DNA of 63,223 bases from positions 1-63,223 of the forward strand of contig NZ_JAGGNU010000027.1 of the NCBI RefSeq assembly GCF_018614915.1. Direction: 5' to 3'. Positions 52,389 through 61,443 of this stretch are shown in pieces (position 1 is the stretch's first letter; the number at the start of each line of letters is the position of its first letter). A program made the position numbers and the translations under genes. The notes under the pieces are model-generated. The model saw only the letters and a list, made by a program, of their open reading frames with translations, did no database searches and was not told the DNA's origin. The stretch comes from Variovorax paradoxus (GTDB lineage Bacteria; Pseudomonadota; Gammaproteobacteria; Burkholderiales; Burkholderiaceae_C).

Positions 52389-53366
52389 TCACTCGTAGGT
52401 ACGCACGTGCTGCGCACGACGCAGCGCTTGTTCGCTGCAGCCCAGCGGAGCGAGCGGGTCGCCGATCAGCCGATACGAGGCCAGTGCCGATTGCGAAGCG
52501 GGCGCGGCATGCACGAGCAGCTCACCCACAGTAGACGCTCCTTGCGCCAGGGCGTCGCAGACGCCCACCGCCCAGCGCGTGTTGTCGCTGTAGAGGGTGT
52601 CGCCCACGGCGCCGAAAGAAGCCGCGGCCACACCCGATAGCGGTATCGCCTCGGCGTACGAAAGCGCCACGCGACGCCGACTGGCGGTGCGGCAGCACAA
52701 CGACAGAATCGCGCCCATCGGCTCGCGCATCGGTGCCGAAGCGCCGACGACATCAACCCCGCAGCGAGCGCCGGCATCGTCGAAGTGGTGCGCACGCACG
52801 CCGTGGTAGCCCACCCAGCCCATCGACCGGCCGTGCCCGACATACAGCCCCAGGCCGATTCCGCAGCCGAGCGCGCTGATCATGCTGTCGCGCGTCATCG
52901 CATCGCCGGTCCAGCGGAAGGCGCGCACCCTGCCGTCATCGGCAAGCTGACACAGTCGCTGCGTCACATGCAGATAGCGCGGCAGCCACTGGCCCAGCAG
53001 CGCCAGCGCACTGCGCGCGCATGCACGGTTCTGCACCCGGGCCGCCGTCGCGGCGAAGCGACGCAGGGATGCGGTGTCGCGCGCGGGCATCCAGGCGATG
53101 GGCACGCGCTTGCCGTCGCGGCCCGCGGCAAACGGCGCCGGCAGCACCGTGGCGGGAGCGCGCCGGGCCGACCCGACCAGCAACGCGGCATCGAGCCGCC
53201 GATCTGCACCCGCGACAAGCGCGACAAGGTCTGGCGCCTTCGAATCGAAGGTCTCGATTTCCACATCCACTGCCGCATCGCGCCACGCCTGAACCAGCTC
53301 GCCCAGCGCACCCAGCGATGGGCGCGACGCACAAAGCAGCAGCCGGCGTCGCGGCGCGCGAACCAT
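52389..53366 (-). CDS. C25/gingipain-like (caspase-fold) cysteine peptidase
   Basis: The product is 325 residues. The likely catalytic His is H178 (GLYVGHGRSMGW) and the Cys C224 or C225 (AILSLCCRTAS), 46-47 residues apart. They are followed by SYAEAIPLSGVAAASFGAVG and a late YRLIGDPLAPL. This order matches the C25 peptidase/CHAT fold, where a GHG strand precedes the active Cys and GDP lies near the end. The first 150 residues form a separate Rossmann-like part. There is no signal peptide. It starts one base after the stop of the repeat-zincin gene, which is a natural candidate substrate. The family call is from motif wording. Confidence 0.62.
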   Translation of the reverse strand: MVRAPRRRLLLCASRPSLGALGELVQAWRDAAVDVEIETFDSKAPDLVALVAGADRRLDAALLVGSARRAPATVLPAPFAAGRDGKRVPIAWMPARDTASLRRFAATAARVQNRACARSALALLGQWLPRYLHVTQRLCQLADDGRVRAFRWTGDAMTRDSMISALGCGIGLGLYVGHGRSMGWVGYHGVRAHHFDDAGARCGVDVVGASAPMREPMGAILSLCCRTASRRRVALSYAEAIPLSGVAAASFGAVGDTLYSDNTRWAVGVCDALAQGASTVGELLVHAAPASQSALASYRLIGDPLAPLGCSEQALRRAQHVRTYE

Positions 53367-53367
53367 C

Positions 53368-56300
53368 TCAGGCCACCTGGGGATGAGTCTGAACGAAGGT
53401 CACGAACTTCTCCCAGGGCGCGTAGTCGCTCTGCGGCCGGCTCAGCAGGACCCGGCGCGTGAAGTAGTGCATCATGATCTGGCCTTGCTGCTCGGGCGTG
53501 AAGTCCATGAACTCGTCGGCGGCCTTGGCGGCGAGCAGAGCACTCGCGCCCTCCCCGATCACGGGGCCGTTGGGCTCGATTGCGGAGCTTCCGTCGTAGA
53601 GTGCATTCGGAATCGTGATGTTGCTGCCCGGCGCCAGGTAGCCGTAGTTGTAGGCGGCATCGCCCATCGCGATCTGGCTGAACGCGGCGTGGGCCATGTA
53701 GATCGGGCCCACGTTCTGGTTCTGCCAGACGTGCGTGGACTCGTGCACGAGCGTGAAGCGCTCGATCGGGCCGTCATCCGCGTCGAAGTTGATCAGGTTG
53801 CCGGTGACAAAGGCGCGCGATTCCGGCTCGCCGCTGAAGAAGTCCTGGATGCCGAAGATGATGCTGTTGGTCGGCGACTCGGTCGCAATAAAGATTTGGT
53901 CGTAGTCGATGGTGTTTGCAAAGACCAGCTCGACATCGGCGCGCTCGGCCGCGGTCAGCCGGCGGAAGCCGTTGAGCCAGTTCATGAGTTGGAAGACCAC
54001 GCTGTCGAGCAGCCCGACCGCGACTTCGAGCACTGCCACCAGCATGCTCTTCACGTTCTCGCCGATCGCCAGCATCGTGCGCACGAACTCGTCCACGAAC
54101 TCCTCTCCCGCCTGCTCGAACGCACTGACCACCTCGTTCAGCGTACGCCCTAGCTCGCGCGCCGCACGCACCAGGTTGTTCAGCGCCTGGTCGGGCCGGC
54201 GCACGGTGTCGATCACCAGCGTGCTCAGCGTCACCCCGGCCTCGAGCGCGCCGCGCACCACCTCCAGCGCGACCGCGAAGGCCTTGCCTGCGGTCCAGGC
54301 CAGCAGCTTGGCCAGTTCCATGCCCGCACCGAGCGCGCCCTTGACGAACTTGCAGATGCCGGGGATGAAGTCGGTTTCCAGGTAGTTCAGCGCGTAGATC
54401 ACCGAATTGCCGACGCGGTCCCACAAACCGCCGAGCAGCTCAAGCGCGTCGTTGCCGCGCGCGACGGCCCAGTCAATGACCTCGGTTACCGCCGCACCGG
54501 CCTCTTCGCACAGCGCGACGATGCGATCGAACATCGCTTGCGTCTGGCCGGCGGCCCAATCGAGCATCTCGGACACGCTGCGCTTGACGAAGCGGATCGC
54601 CTGCACCGCGTCGCGCCAGAGTTCCGAGGCCAAGGCCTCGCCGCGGTCAAGCAGCCAGCCCAGCACGTCGCCCACGGGGCCCAGGGCCTGCAGTACCGCA
54701 TTCACGATCTTGCGGAACACGAAGTAGGTGGCGCCGACAACAGTCTCCAGAATCTCGACCACCGCCGCGCCGGCCGCAAGCGCGGCCTCGACGAGCCGCG
54801 CCGCGGCGCGGTAGGTGAAGGCCACCATCTGCGCCGTGAACTCGGCGATCGTCTTGCCGATCGCGAATGCGGCCTTCACTACCTCCTTCAGCAGGTTCAT
54901 GGCCAAGCTGAAGGTTTCCTTCAGGAGTCGGAGCATGGTGGCGCCAAGCTCGAAGAAGGCCTTGACGATCTTCTTGATCGCAGCCACAGCATGGCTCGCG
55001 ATGGTCTGAATCACGTCGACCAGCGTGCGCCCCGCTTCGAGCAGGCCTTCAAGCACCTTGCGCACGGCATCCGCCGCCGCGGTGGCGATGTACTGCGTGA
55101 ACTCGACCATGGCCTCGCCAATGCGTGCCGCCGCCCGCGCCACCGCTTTCACCAGGTCCAGCCCGGCACCCGCGACCTCGCCAAAGATGTCACCGAGCCG
55201 GCGTCCGAGCCCCAGCAGCGAAGACACCACCGTTTCGAACAGATCGCTCGGCCGCGTGACGAGCGTGACCAGGATCTGCGCCACCGTGCGCCCGAGTTCG
55301 AGCAGCGCCTGCACCGTGCCGCGTACGAGCGCAATGCCGAAGGCCGCTGCCTGCGCGATGATGTTGCCCACTTCCTTGCCGATCGCAATCAGGGCCTCGA
55401 CGCCTTTCTTGATCACGTTGAAGGCCTTGTTCGCGAGATACGACAACAGCTCGCCGAGCGTGCGCCCGAGCTGATCGATCGCACGCAGCACCGTGACCAG
55501 CGCATCCTTCGCAAGATTGAACGCGGCGTCCAGCACCTCGAGCATTGCCTTGCCCACGGCCTCGAGGCCGGCGACGATCTTCTTCACGAGCTCGTATCCC
55601 GTCTCGAGCGCGGCGCCCAACAGCTCGAAGATGGTCTTGCCGGCCTGCAAGAGCGCGTGCACGAGCCCCGCCACCGCCTCCGCGGCCCAGCTCACCACAT
55701 CCGCGATCGCCTGGCCCAGCGATTTGACGGCGTTGACCACTGCGTCGACGACAGCTGTCACCGCGTTGGCAATGTCATCGGCCACATCTTCGAAGAATTC
55801 GACCACCGCCGAATCGGTGTCGGGCCGCGGCGGCGGCACACCGTCCTGCATGTTGCGCATCTGGGTGCCGGCATCGCGCAGCCATTGCAATACCTCGCGC
55901 AGCGCGTCGGAGTCGACGCTCTTGTCGGGCATGAGGACCAGATCGCGCATCAGCGTGTGGCCCTGCGCGCGCGGCAGCTGGCCAATGGCATGCACCACGC
56001 CGCGCCCCTGGCCCGCGCGGCGATAGCCGCCGATCAGCGCGCGGCGCATCTCGGAATTCATCGACGCTGCCTCCTGGAACAGCTCGCGGTGATACGCCAG
56101 ATCGTCCAGGTTGCCGGCATAGGCCTCGGCCAGCCGCATTGCCTGGGCCGGCTGGCGTTCGTAGACATCGCGGAACGTGGGGGCGAGGTCCACCGCACGA
56201 AACCCTCTCCTGCGCACGACCGAAGCCACGGAGGCGGGATTGGCCATCGAGACCTTGCCCAACGCGCTCGACAGTCGGTTGGCGCTGCTCGCCGGTATCC

Positions 56301-56463
56301 GACCAAGCGCGGGCATCGCACCGGCGCGATTGCTGGCGCCCCTGCCCGCCCTACTGGCGGCTGGCGAGGCCTTCGCCGACGCTCGCGCGGCCTTGCGCTT
56401 CGGTGCTGCGGTGGAGGTGGAACGGCTGCCGCTCTTGGTTTTCGCGGCGCGGGCTTCAGTCAT
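53368..56463 (-). CDS. Giant 29-residue-repeat protein with C-terminal zincin (HExxH) motif
   Basis: The product is 1031 residues. Residues 1-65 are basic, Lys/Ala/Ser-rich and probably disordered; 70-245 form a helical domain. Residues 276-830 are about nineteen tandem helical units, nearly all exactly 29 residues, with consensus (K/R)T(L/V)xE(L/I)L early in the unit and a closing (L/A)LE(L/A)G. The amphipathic pattern could pack as a solenoid or insert into membranes. Residues 831-1031 contain H907-E-S-T-H911 followed by VWQNQN, a gluzincin-type zinc site, and FTPEQQGQIMMHYF, where a third ligand could lie. No signal peptide. It heads a five-gene operon. I know no named family with this layout. 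Confidence 0.75.
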   Translation of the reverse strand: MTEARAAKTKSGSRSTSTAAPKRKAARASAKASPAASRAGRGASNRAGAMPALGRIPASSANRLSSALGKVSMANPASVASVVRRRGFRAVDLAPTFRDVYERQPAQAMRLAEAYAGNLDDLAYHRELFQEAASMNSEMRRALIGGYRRAGQGRGVVHAIGQLPRAQGHTLMRDLVLMPDKSVDSDALREVLQWLRDAGTQMRNMQDGVPPPRPDTDSAVVEFFEDVADDIANAVTAVVDAVVNAVKSLGQAIADVVSWAAEAVAGLVHALLQAGKTIFELLGAALETGYELVKKIVAGLEAVGKAMLEVLDAAFNLAKDALVTVLRAIDQLGRTLGELLSYLANKAFNVIKKGVEALIAIGKEVGNIIAQAAAFGIALVRGTVQALLELGRTVAQILVTLVTRPSDLFETVVSSLLGLGRRLGDIFGEVAGAGLDLVKAVARAAARIGEAMVEFTQYIATAAADAVRKVLEGLLEAGRTLVDVIQTIASHAVAAIKKIVKAFFELGATMLRLLKETFSLAMNLLKEVVKAAFAIGKTIAEFTAQMVAFTYRAAARLVEAALAAGAAVVEILETVVGATYFVFRKIVNAVLQALGPVGDVLGWLLDRGEALASELWRDAVQAIRFVKRSVSEMLDWAAGQTQAMFDRIVALCEEAGAAVTEVIDWAVARGNDALELLGGLWDRVGNSVIYALNYLETDFIPGICKFVKGALGAGMELAKLLAWTAGKAFAVALEVVRGALEAGVTLSTLVIDTVRRPDQALNNLVRAARELGRTLNEVVSAFEQAGEEFVDEFVRTMLAIGENVKSMLVAVLEVAVGLLDSVVFQLMNWLNGFRRLTAAERADVELVFANTIDYDQIFIATESPTNSIIFGIQDFFSGEPESRAFVTGNLINFDADDGPIERFTLVHESTHVWQNQNVGPIYMAHAAFSQIAMGDAAYNYGYLAPGSNITIPNALYDGSSAIEPNGPVIGEGASALLAAKAADEFMDFTPEQQGQIMMHYFTRRVLLSRPQSDYAPWEKFVTFVQTHPQVA
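53974..55638 (-). repeat. Tandem 87-base (29-codon) repeat array within the zincin gene
   Basis: Residues 276-830 of the protein repeat with a period of 29. I counted ten consecutive units of exactly 29, then one of 30, one of 32 and seven more of 29. Each unit ends in a small residue pair such as LG, AG or IG. DNA identity between units is low, so this is an old protein-level repeat rather than a recent duplication. Confidence 0.8.
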
Positions 56464-56795
56464 CGCGGGCCTCCGTCAGAGTTGGTCGACTGTGGAGCGA
56501 TCGAGAAGTTGCGAAGGTTGCGCTTGCGTCCATGAAAAAACAACTTGCGGAGGAGGTACGCAATAGGAGATAGGAAGCTGCGCAACGCAGCGAGGCCGGC
56601 ACGCGCGCGCCATCGGGAGTGCCGTCTCGAAATGCACCTACGAGATCGCGTTGTCCGCGTACCGCTTCAAGTGGCACGTCACCTCATCCCTCTGTGTAGA
56701 GCTACAGACATAGTCCGTAAGCCCCACATCACGAGGCATGGCGCGATGCAAAATCCGGCGCGAGGCAGGTTCTCGACACTCGCGAAAGGCATCCT
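56464..56795. promoter_or_regulatory. Divergent promoter region of the peptidase/ketosynthase operon and the triple-enzyme gene
   Basis: The 332 bases between two divergent starts hold no supported gene. There is a short hairpin GCTGCG/CGCAGC (56577-56591) and an imperfect palindrome, CTGTGTAG then CTACAG (56692-56707), close to the triple-enzyme gene. The start at 56796 has AAAGG about 8 bases upstream. Shared control of both transcripts is likely but not proven. Confidence 0.45.
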
Positions 56796-59471
56796 ATGCT
56801 GACCGACGCTCAACTCGCGCAGATCATGCTGCACGCATCGCAGAAGAAGCGCCTTCTGTACCTCGATCCTCTGAACGCTGCGATGGGGGAATTCGAAATC
56901 AACAACTTGCGACGAATATCCGCATTCATCGCGCAACTGGCGCACGAGTCGGGCGAGTTCAACTTCATGGAGGAAATCTGGGGCCCTACGGCAGCACAGG
57001 TTCGCTACGAGCCCCCCAGCAACTTGGCCAAGACGCTTGGCAATACGCAGCCCGGCGATGGCAAGCGTTTCAAGGGCCGCGGCCCCATCCAGTTGACCGG
57101 ACGGGCCAACTACCAGAAGTTCGGCGACCTACTAGGCGTCGATCTCGTCGGCCAACCCGAGCTGGCCGCCGCGCCTGAGATCGCGTTCAAGACGGCGGGG
57201 CTGTATTGGAAGCGCAAGGGGCTCAACGAGCTCGCGGATGCGGACAAGTTCACCGAGATCACGCGCAGGATCAATGGTGGCCAGAACGGCGCGGCCGAAA
57301 GAATGCGCTTCTTCGAGCGAGCAAAGCTCGTGCTCGCGGCCGCTTTCCCCGCCACCAGCACGAAGCCTTCCAAGGCCAAGACCACCAAGGCGCTCGCGGA
57401 GCCTTCGGACGCATTGATGCGAGGCGCCGAGGCGATCCAGAAGGAGCCGGCGCCGCAGCCCTTCGTTCCCCCGCCTCCTGAGTCGCTCGCGGTGCGGCCG
57501 GACACGCTCGATTTTCGCGACCTGATGTACACGCCCACGCTCATCGAGGTGCCGACTCACATTCCCCTTGGCGACTACCTCGAACACAAAGTGCCGATCT
57601 TGAACCAGGGCAGCGAAGGCGCGTGCACCGGTTTCGGCTTGGCAACCGTTGCGAACTACCTGCTCCTGCGCCGGCGGGTGGTACCCGACAGTACGCCTGT
57701 CAGCCCTCGCATGCTGTACGACCTGGCACGCCGCTACGATGAGTGGCCCGGCGAGGACTACAGCGGCTCGAGCGCACGCGGCGCGATGAAGGGCTGGCAC
57801 AAGCACGGCATCTGCTCCGAGGCGCTCTACCCCTACAAGCCCGGCAAGGCCGATCGGCAGGGCATGACGCAGCAACGCGTGGCCGACGGCGTGCGTCGTC
57901 CACTGGGTGCCTACTTTCGCGTGAATCACAAGGACTTGGTCGCCATGCACGCGGCCATCGCGGAGGTCGGCGTGCTCTATGCAACGGCCGTGGTCCACGA
58001 GGGATGGAGCAATGTGGGGAGCGACGGGCTGATCGTGCAATCGGAGGCCATCACCGGCGGCCATGCCTTTGCGATCATTGCATATGACGACCAGGGCTTC
58101 TGGCTCCAGAACTCCTGGGGCTTGGATTGGGGCCTGCATGGCTTCGCGCGTATCACTTACGACGACTGGATGGCCAACGCCAGCGATGTTTGGGTCGCCC
58201 GCCTGGGCGCGCCGGTAACCCTGCGCGCAAAGCAATCGGCTGCCTCAGCGCATTCGGCCACCGCCAATCAGAGCGTCGCGTATTCGTTCGCGGACCTGAG
58301 ACCCCACATCGTGAGCGTCGGGAACGATGGGGAGCTGAAGGCGGGCGGTGACTATGGCGCCACGCCGGACGAGCTCCGGCGCATCTTCGAGCAGGACATT
58401 CCGGCGGCAACCGAAGGATGGAAGAAACTGCGGGTGCTCCTGTATGCGCATGGCGGGCTTGTGAGTGAGCAAGCCGCGGTACAGCGCCTCGCGGAATATC
58501 GGCCGGAACTGTTGAAGGCGGAGGTGTACCCGCTGGCCTTCATCTGGCGCACGGACTACTGGACCACCTTCTCCAATATCCTCAAGGATGCAGTCAGTCG
58601 TCGACGGCCCGAAGGCGCGCTGGACGCCACCAAGGACTTCTTGCTGGATCGGCTCGACGACGCGCTGGAGCCGCTGGCGCGCGCCTTCAGCGGCAAGGCC
58701 GCCTGGAGCGAGATGAAGGAAAACGCCGCGCGCGCCGCCGATGCAGGCTGTGCCACGACGATGGTCGCCGATCACCTGAAGAAGCTGGCGAAGAGCGTCG
58801 AAACCAGCGGGAAGGCCCTCGAGATCCACCTGGTGGGACACAGCGCAGGCTCGATCCTTCATGCGCCGATGGTCAAGCTCCTGGCCGCGCGCAGCCTGAA
58901 GATGGAGACCTGCACGCTTTGGGCGCCGGCCTGTACAGTCGATCTCTTCAAGAAGTTCTACGTGCCGGCGCTGGAATCGAAGATGCTGCGCAAACTGGCG
59001 GTGTATGCGCTCAAGGACAAGATCGAGCGCGACGATGATTGCGCAAAGATCTACAACAAGTCCTTGCTCTATCTTGTCTCGAACGCCTTCGAGGACAAGG
59101 AGCGCATCCCGCTCTTCCGTGATGGCGTGCCGATCCTGGGAATGGAGAAGTCCTTCGATACTGCCCTGCGCAAGATCTTCAGCGCGCACGGCGCCGAACT
59201 CGTGCTCGCGCCCAACACGGAGGCCGACGATTCGCTGAGTGCATCGGAGGCGATGCACCATGGTGACTTCGACGACGACAAGAAGACCGTCATGTCCACT
59301 TTCAGGCGCATCGCTGCAGGTGCCGGCAAGACGCCGTCGAAGGCCGCGGTGAAGCTCCGGGCGTCGGAGATTCCGATCGCAGCGAACTCCAAGCCGATGT
59401 TCTCCCAGACCGAGTCATCCCTGCGAGATCGCCGCATGCAGATCGATCAGCGCACGCGCGTGCGGATATAG
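56796..59471 (+). CDS. Three-enzyme fusion: GH19 endolysin-like, papain-like peptidase, alpha/beta-hydrolase
   Basis: The product is 891 residues without a signal peptide. Residues 1-190 match phage-type GH19 lysozymes (FIAQLAHESGEF with E51; KRFKGRGPIQLTGRANY; ITRRINGGQNG). A Pro/Ala linker follows. Residues about 235-470 form a C1-type peptidase with C277 (NQGSEGACTGFG), H423 (GGHAFAII) and N439 (LQNSWGLDWG). Residues about 535-800 are an alpha/beta-hydrolase with AHGG and nucleophile S683 (LVGHSAGS). The C-terminal 90 residues have no visible domain. The set could attack glycan, peptide and ester bonds together, fitting a lytic effector. It diverges from the repeat-zincin operon. Confidence 0.82.
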   Translation: MLTDAQLAQIMLHASQKKRLLYLDPLNAAMGEFEINNLRRISAFIAQLAHESGEFNFMEEIWGPTAAQVRYEPPSNLAKTLGNTQPGDGKRFKGRGPIQLTGRANYQKFGDLLGVDLVGQPELAAAPEIAFKTAGLYWKRKGLNELADADKFTEITRRINGGQNGAAERMRFFERAKLVLAAAFPATSTKPSKAKTTKALAEPSDALMRGAEAIQKEPAPQPFVPPPPESLAVRPDTLDFRDLMYTPTLIEVPTHIPLGDYLEHKVPILNQGSEGACTGFGLATVANYLLLRRRVVPDSTPVSPRMLYDLARRYDEWPGEDYSGSSARGAMKGWHKHGICSEALYPYKPGKADRQGMTQQRVADGVRRPLGAYFRVNHKDLVAMHAAIAEVGVLYATAVVHEGWSNVGSDGLIVQSEAITGGHAFAIIAYDDQGFWLQNSWGLDWGLHGFARITYDDWMANASDVWVARLGAPVTLRAKQSAASAHSATANQSVAYSFADLRPHIVSVGNDGELKAGGDYGATPDELRRIFEQDIPAATEGWKKLRVLLYAHGGLVSEQAAVQRLAEYRPELLKAEVYPLAFIWRTDYWTTFSNILKDAVSRRRPEGALDATKDFLLDRLDDALEPLARAFSGKAAWSEMKENAARAADAGCATTMVADHLKKLAKSVETSGKALEIHLVGHSAGSILHAPMVKLLAARSLKMETCTLWAPACTVDLFKKFYVPALESKMLRKLAVYALKDKIERDDDCAKIYNKSLLYLVSNAFEDKERIPLFRDGVPILGMEKSFDTALRKIFSAHGAELVLAPNTEADDSLSASEAMHHGDFDDDKKTVMSTFRRIAAGAGKTPSKAAVKLRASEIPIAANSKPMFSQTESSLRDRRMQIDQRTRVRI

Positions 59472-59484
59472 GTATCGAATGGAA

Positions 59485-59500
59485 GCCCCGTCATCGGGGC
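59485..59500 (+). terminator. Hairpin after the triple-enzyme gene
   Basis: GCCCCG and CGGGGC form a perfect 6-bp stem with loop TCAT, 13 bases after the stop codon. No T-run follows, so termination strength is uncertain. The stretch to 59621 holds no gene. Confidence 0.4.
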
Positions 59501-59621
59501 GTGGAACAGCCCCCTGCCGAATCTCCATACGGTGGCTGGCTTCTCCGGCCACGGCAACATGAGCCTTCAGGACAAGAAAGAGCCCGAGAGTCATCTGGGC
59601 AAAGCCGATGCATTGCGGCTT

Positions 59622-60437
59622 TCAAGGCGCGCCGCGCTGTGCCAGCAACAAGAAGTCAACGCCCTGCGTTCGGACCGACTGCATGTCGAACTTGGAAAGA
59701 CTTGCCTGGCCGAGGAGCGAGACGCAGTCGGCACAGACCACTGCAGGCACATTTTTTAGTTCGAAGGGGCCCACCTTCATGGACTCGACCATCACGCCCT
59801 TGGCGGGTACCTTGCGGCCATCGGCCACGGTCATCTGAACCCTGGGGTCCACCACCCGGTAGACGGCCTTCGATTCCCGCAGCAGCGCTTCGCTCAGGCT
59901 CGTGAGGCTCGCACCGGTGTCGACCATGAACGGCTTCGGCTTGCCCGTGCCGAGCGTCACGGGCGCAAAGAAGTGGCCCGCGTACACGGGAAGGCGCAGC
60001 GCCATCCTCTCTCCGTTGCGGTCCGTGCTGCCCTGGTCGATGACCGTTTCGATGGAGATGCGCTGAGCGACGAAGTAGGGACGCTGGCCGCGGGCCTCGA
60101 GCTGGCTGTCGTAGCCTTGGAGCAACGAGAGCGCCTCGTACGGACGCTGCTGGCGGACCAGGAGGCCAGCCAGCCTACCGCGAACGTCGACGAGCGTTGG
60201 AACGACCGAGAGCGTCTTGTACGACCACTCGATGGCCTCGGCGGTGTTTTCCAGCTTCTCGTGGCTGTCCGCGAAGAGAGCGAAGAGGTCATACGCGCCG
60301 GCGCCCAAGTCCAGCGCGCGCTTGAACTGAACCACGGCCTCTTCGTGCTTGCCTCGCTGGTTCAGCACCATGCCCAACCGCGCAACGCCGAAGGCGTCGT
60401 CGGGTCGCACCTGCACGAAGTCGCGCCAGCGCAACAC
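59622..60437 (-). CDS. TPR and retropepsin-like aspartic protease, probably N-terminally truncated
   Basis: The frame gives 271 residues from a GTG at 60437, with an in-frame TAG only a few codons upstream. Residues 10-110 are two or three TPR units (ARLGMVLNQRGKHEEAVVQF). Residues 150-270 are a retroviral-type aspartic protease with D173 (FMVDTGASLTSLS) and a later VSLLGQASLSKFDMQ. Relatives carry a signal peptide and work in the periplasm; here that start is missing. The head abuts, at about 60433, the broken head of an opposite-strand TPR gene. It is probably a pseudogene or a chimeric start. Confidence 0.65.
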   Translation of the reverse strand: MLRWRDFVQVRPDDAFGVARLGMVLNQRGKHEEAVVQFKRALDLGAGAYDLFALFADSHEKLENTAEAIEWSYKTLSVVPTLVDVRGRLAGLLVRQQRPYEALSLLQGYDSQLEARGQRPYFVAQRISIETVIDQGSTDRNGERMALRLPVYAGHFFAPVTLGTGKPKPFMVDTGASLTSLSEALLRESKAVYRVVDPRVQMTVADGRKVPAKGVMVESMKVGPFELKNVPAVVCADCVSLLGQASLSKFDMQSVRTQGVDFLLLAQRGAP

Positions 60438-61413
60438 GGAGGCCTACCAGCTCTACCTTGCCGCCCGTTGGCGAGCACAGGGTGGTCGCGCCGACGAGGT
60501 CGACAAGGGTGTGGCGCTTCTGAACCAGGCGATCAGCATCGACCCGGCCTATGCCATCGCCTGGGTGGAACTGGCCCAGGTCTACCGCCGGAAGCTCTGG
60601 AACTCCGACGGCCTGGGCTCGGAGGTGTTCGAGCCGGCCGACGCGGCCCTCAGGCGCGCGCTGGCGCTGGTCCCCGATCTTGCGCAGGCGCACGCCGGCT
60701 TGGGGTTCAGCCGCCTCTGGTTCGATTTCGACTGGCCCGGCGCCGAGTTGACGTTTCGCCGCGCGCTGTCGCTCCATCCGGAAACCGCGACGGCGCACTG
60801 GGGCCTGGCCGGACTGCTCCTGCTCCAGGGCCGGCTCCACGAGGGCTTCATTCACCTGCGGACGGCGCGTTCGCTCGACCCGATGTCCCCGGTCTACAAC
60901 ACGGTGGAAGCGAGCTACCTGCTGGGCAACGGGCAGCGGGCCGAAGCCGAAAGGCGGCTGAAGCGGTCGCTCGACATTTCGCCGGACCTTTGGCTGACCC
61001 ATCTGGCCCTGGGCTTGCTGCACGTCCACGATCGTCGGTTCGAACAAGGCATCGCCGCCATGCGTCGCGCCGTGGAGTTGGCCGATGCCACGACCCGCCC
61101 GAGGTCGGTCCTGGGCGTGCACCTGGCGCGCCTGGGCGAGTCCGAGGGCGCGCGGACGATCCTGAATCAACTATTGACCGAATCGAAGACGCGCTATGTC
61201 ACGCCGACCTCGATCGCGTCCTTGCATGCGGCCCTGGGCGAAGTGCCGCTGGCGCTCGCGGCCCTGGAGCGCGGCCTCGTGGTGCGGGACGTTCGGATGG
61301 CCTTCATCAAGGACGACCCCCACTGGATCAGCCTTCGCGCGGAGCCACGCTTTGCGGCCCTCATGAAGACCCTGAAGCTGGATCGCCTTGGGCGAGGTTT
61401 GACGCCGATCTGA
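60433..61413 (+). pseudogene. C-terminal TPR part of an adenylate-cyclase/CadC-like regulator
   Basis: From N-T-E-A-Y-Q-L-Y-L onward, about 326 residues are TPR repeats typical of the tail of winged-helix or cyclase regulators (VALLNQAISIDPAYAIAWVE; LTFRRALSLHPETATAHWGL). The N-terminal DNA-binding or cyclase domain is absent. An open frame reaches back to 60349, but that part is antisense to the aspartic protease gene. It ends normally at 61413. I read it as a truncated gene joined at the break near 60433. Confidence 0.65.
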
Positions 61414-61443
61414 TGCGTGCTCGGACGTTCCGAGCCCGTGCCT

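Noticed and set aside
54538..56535. Plus-strand open frame of 665 codons opposite the repeat protein
   Set aside because: The minus-strand product has a strict 29-residue repeat and a zincin motif; the plus frame only mirrors that repetition.
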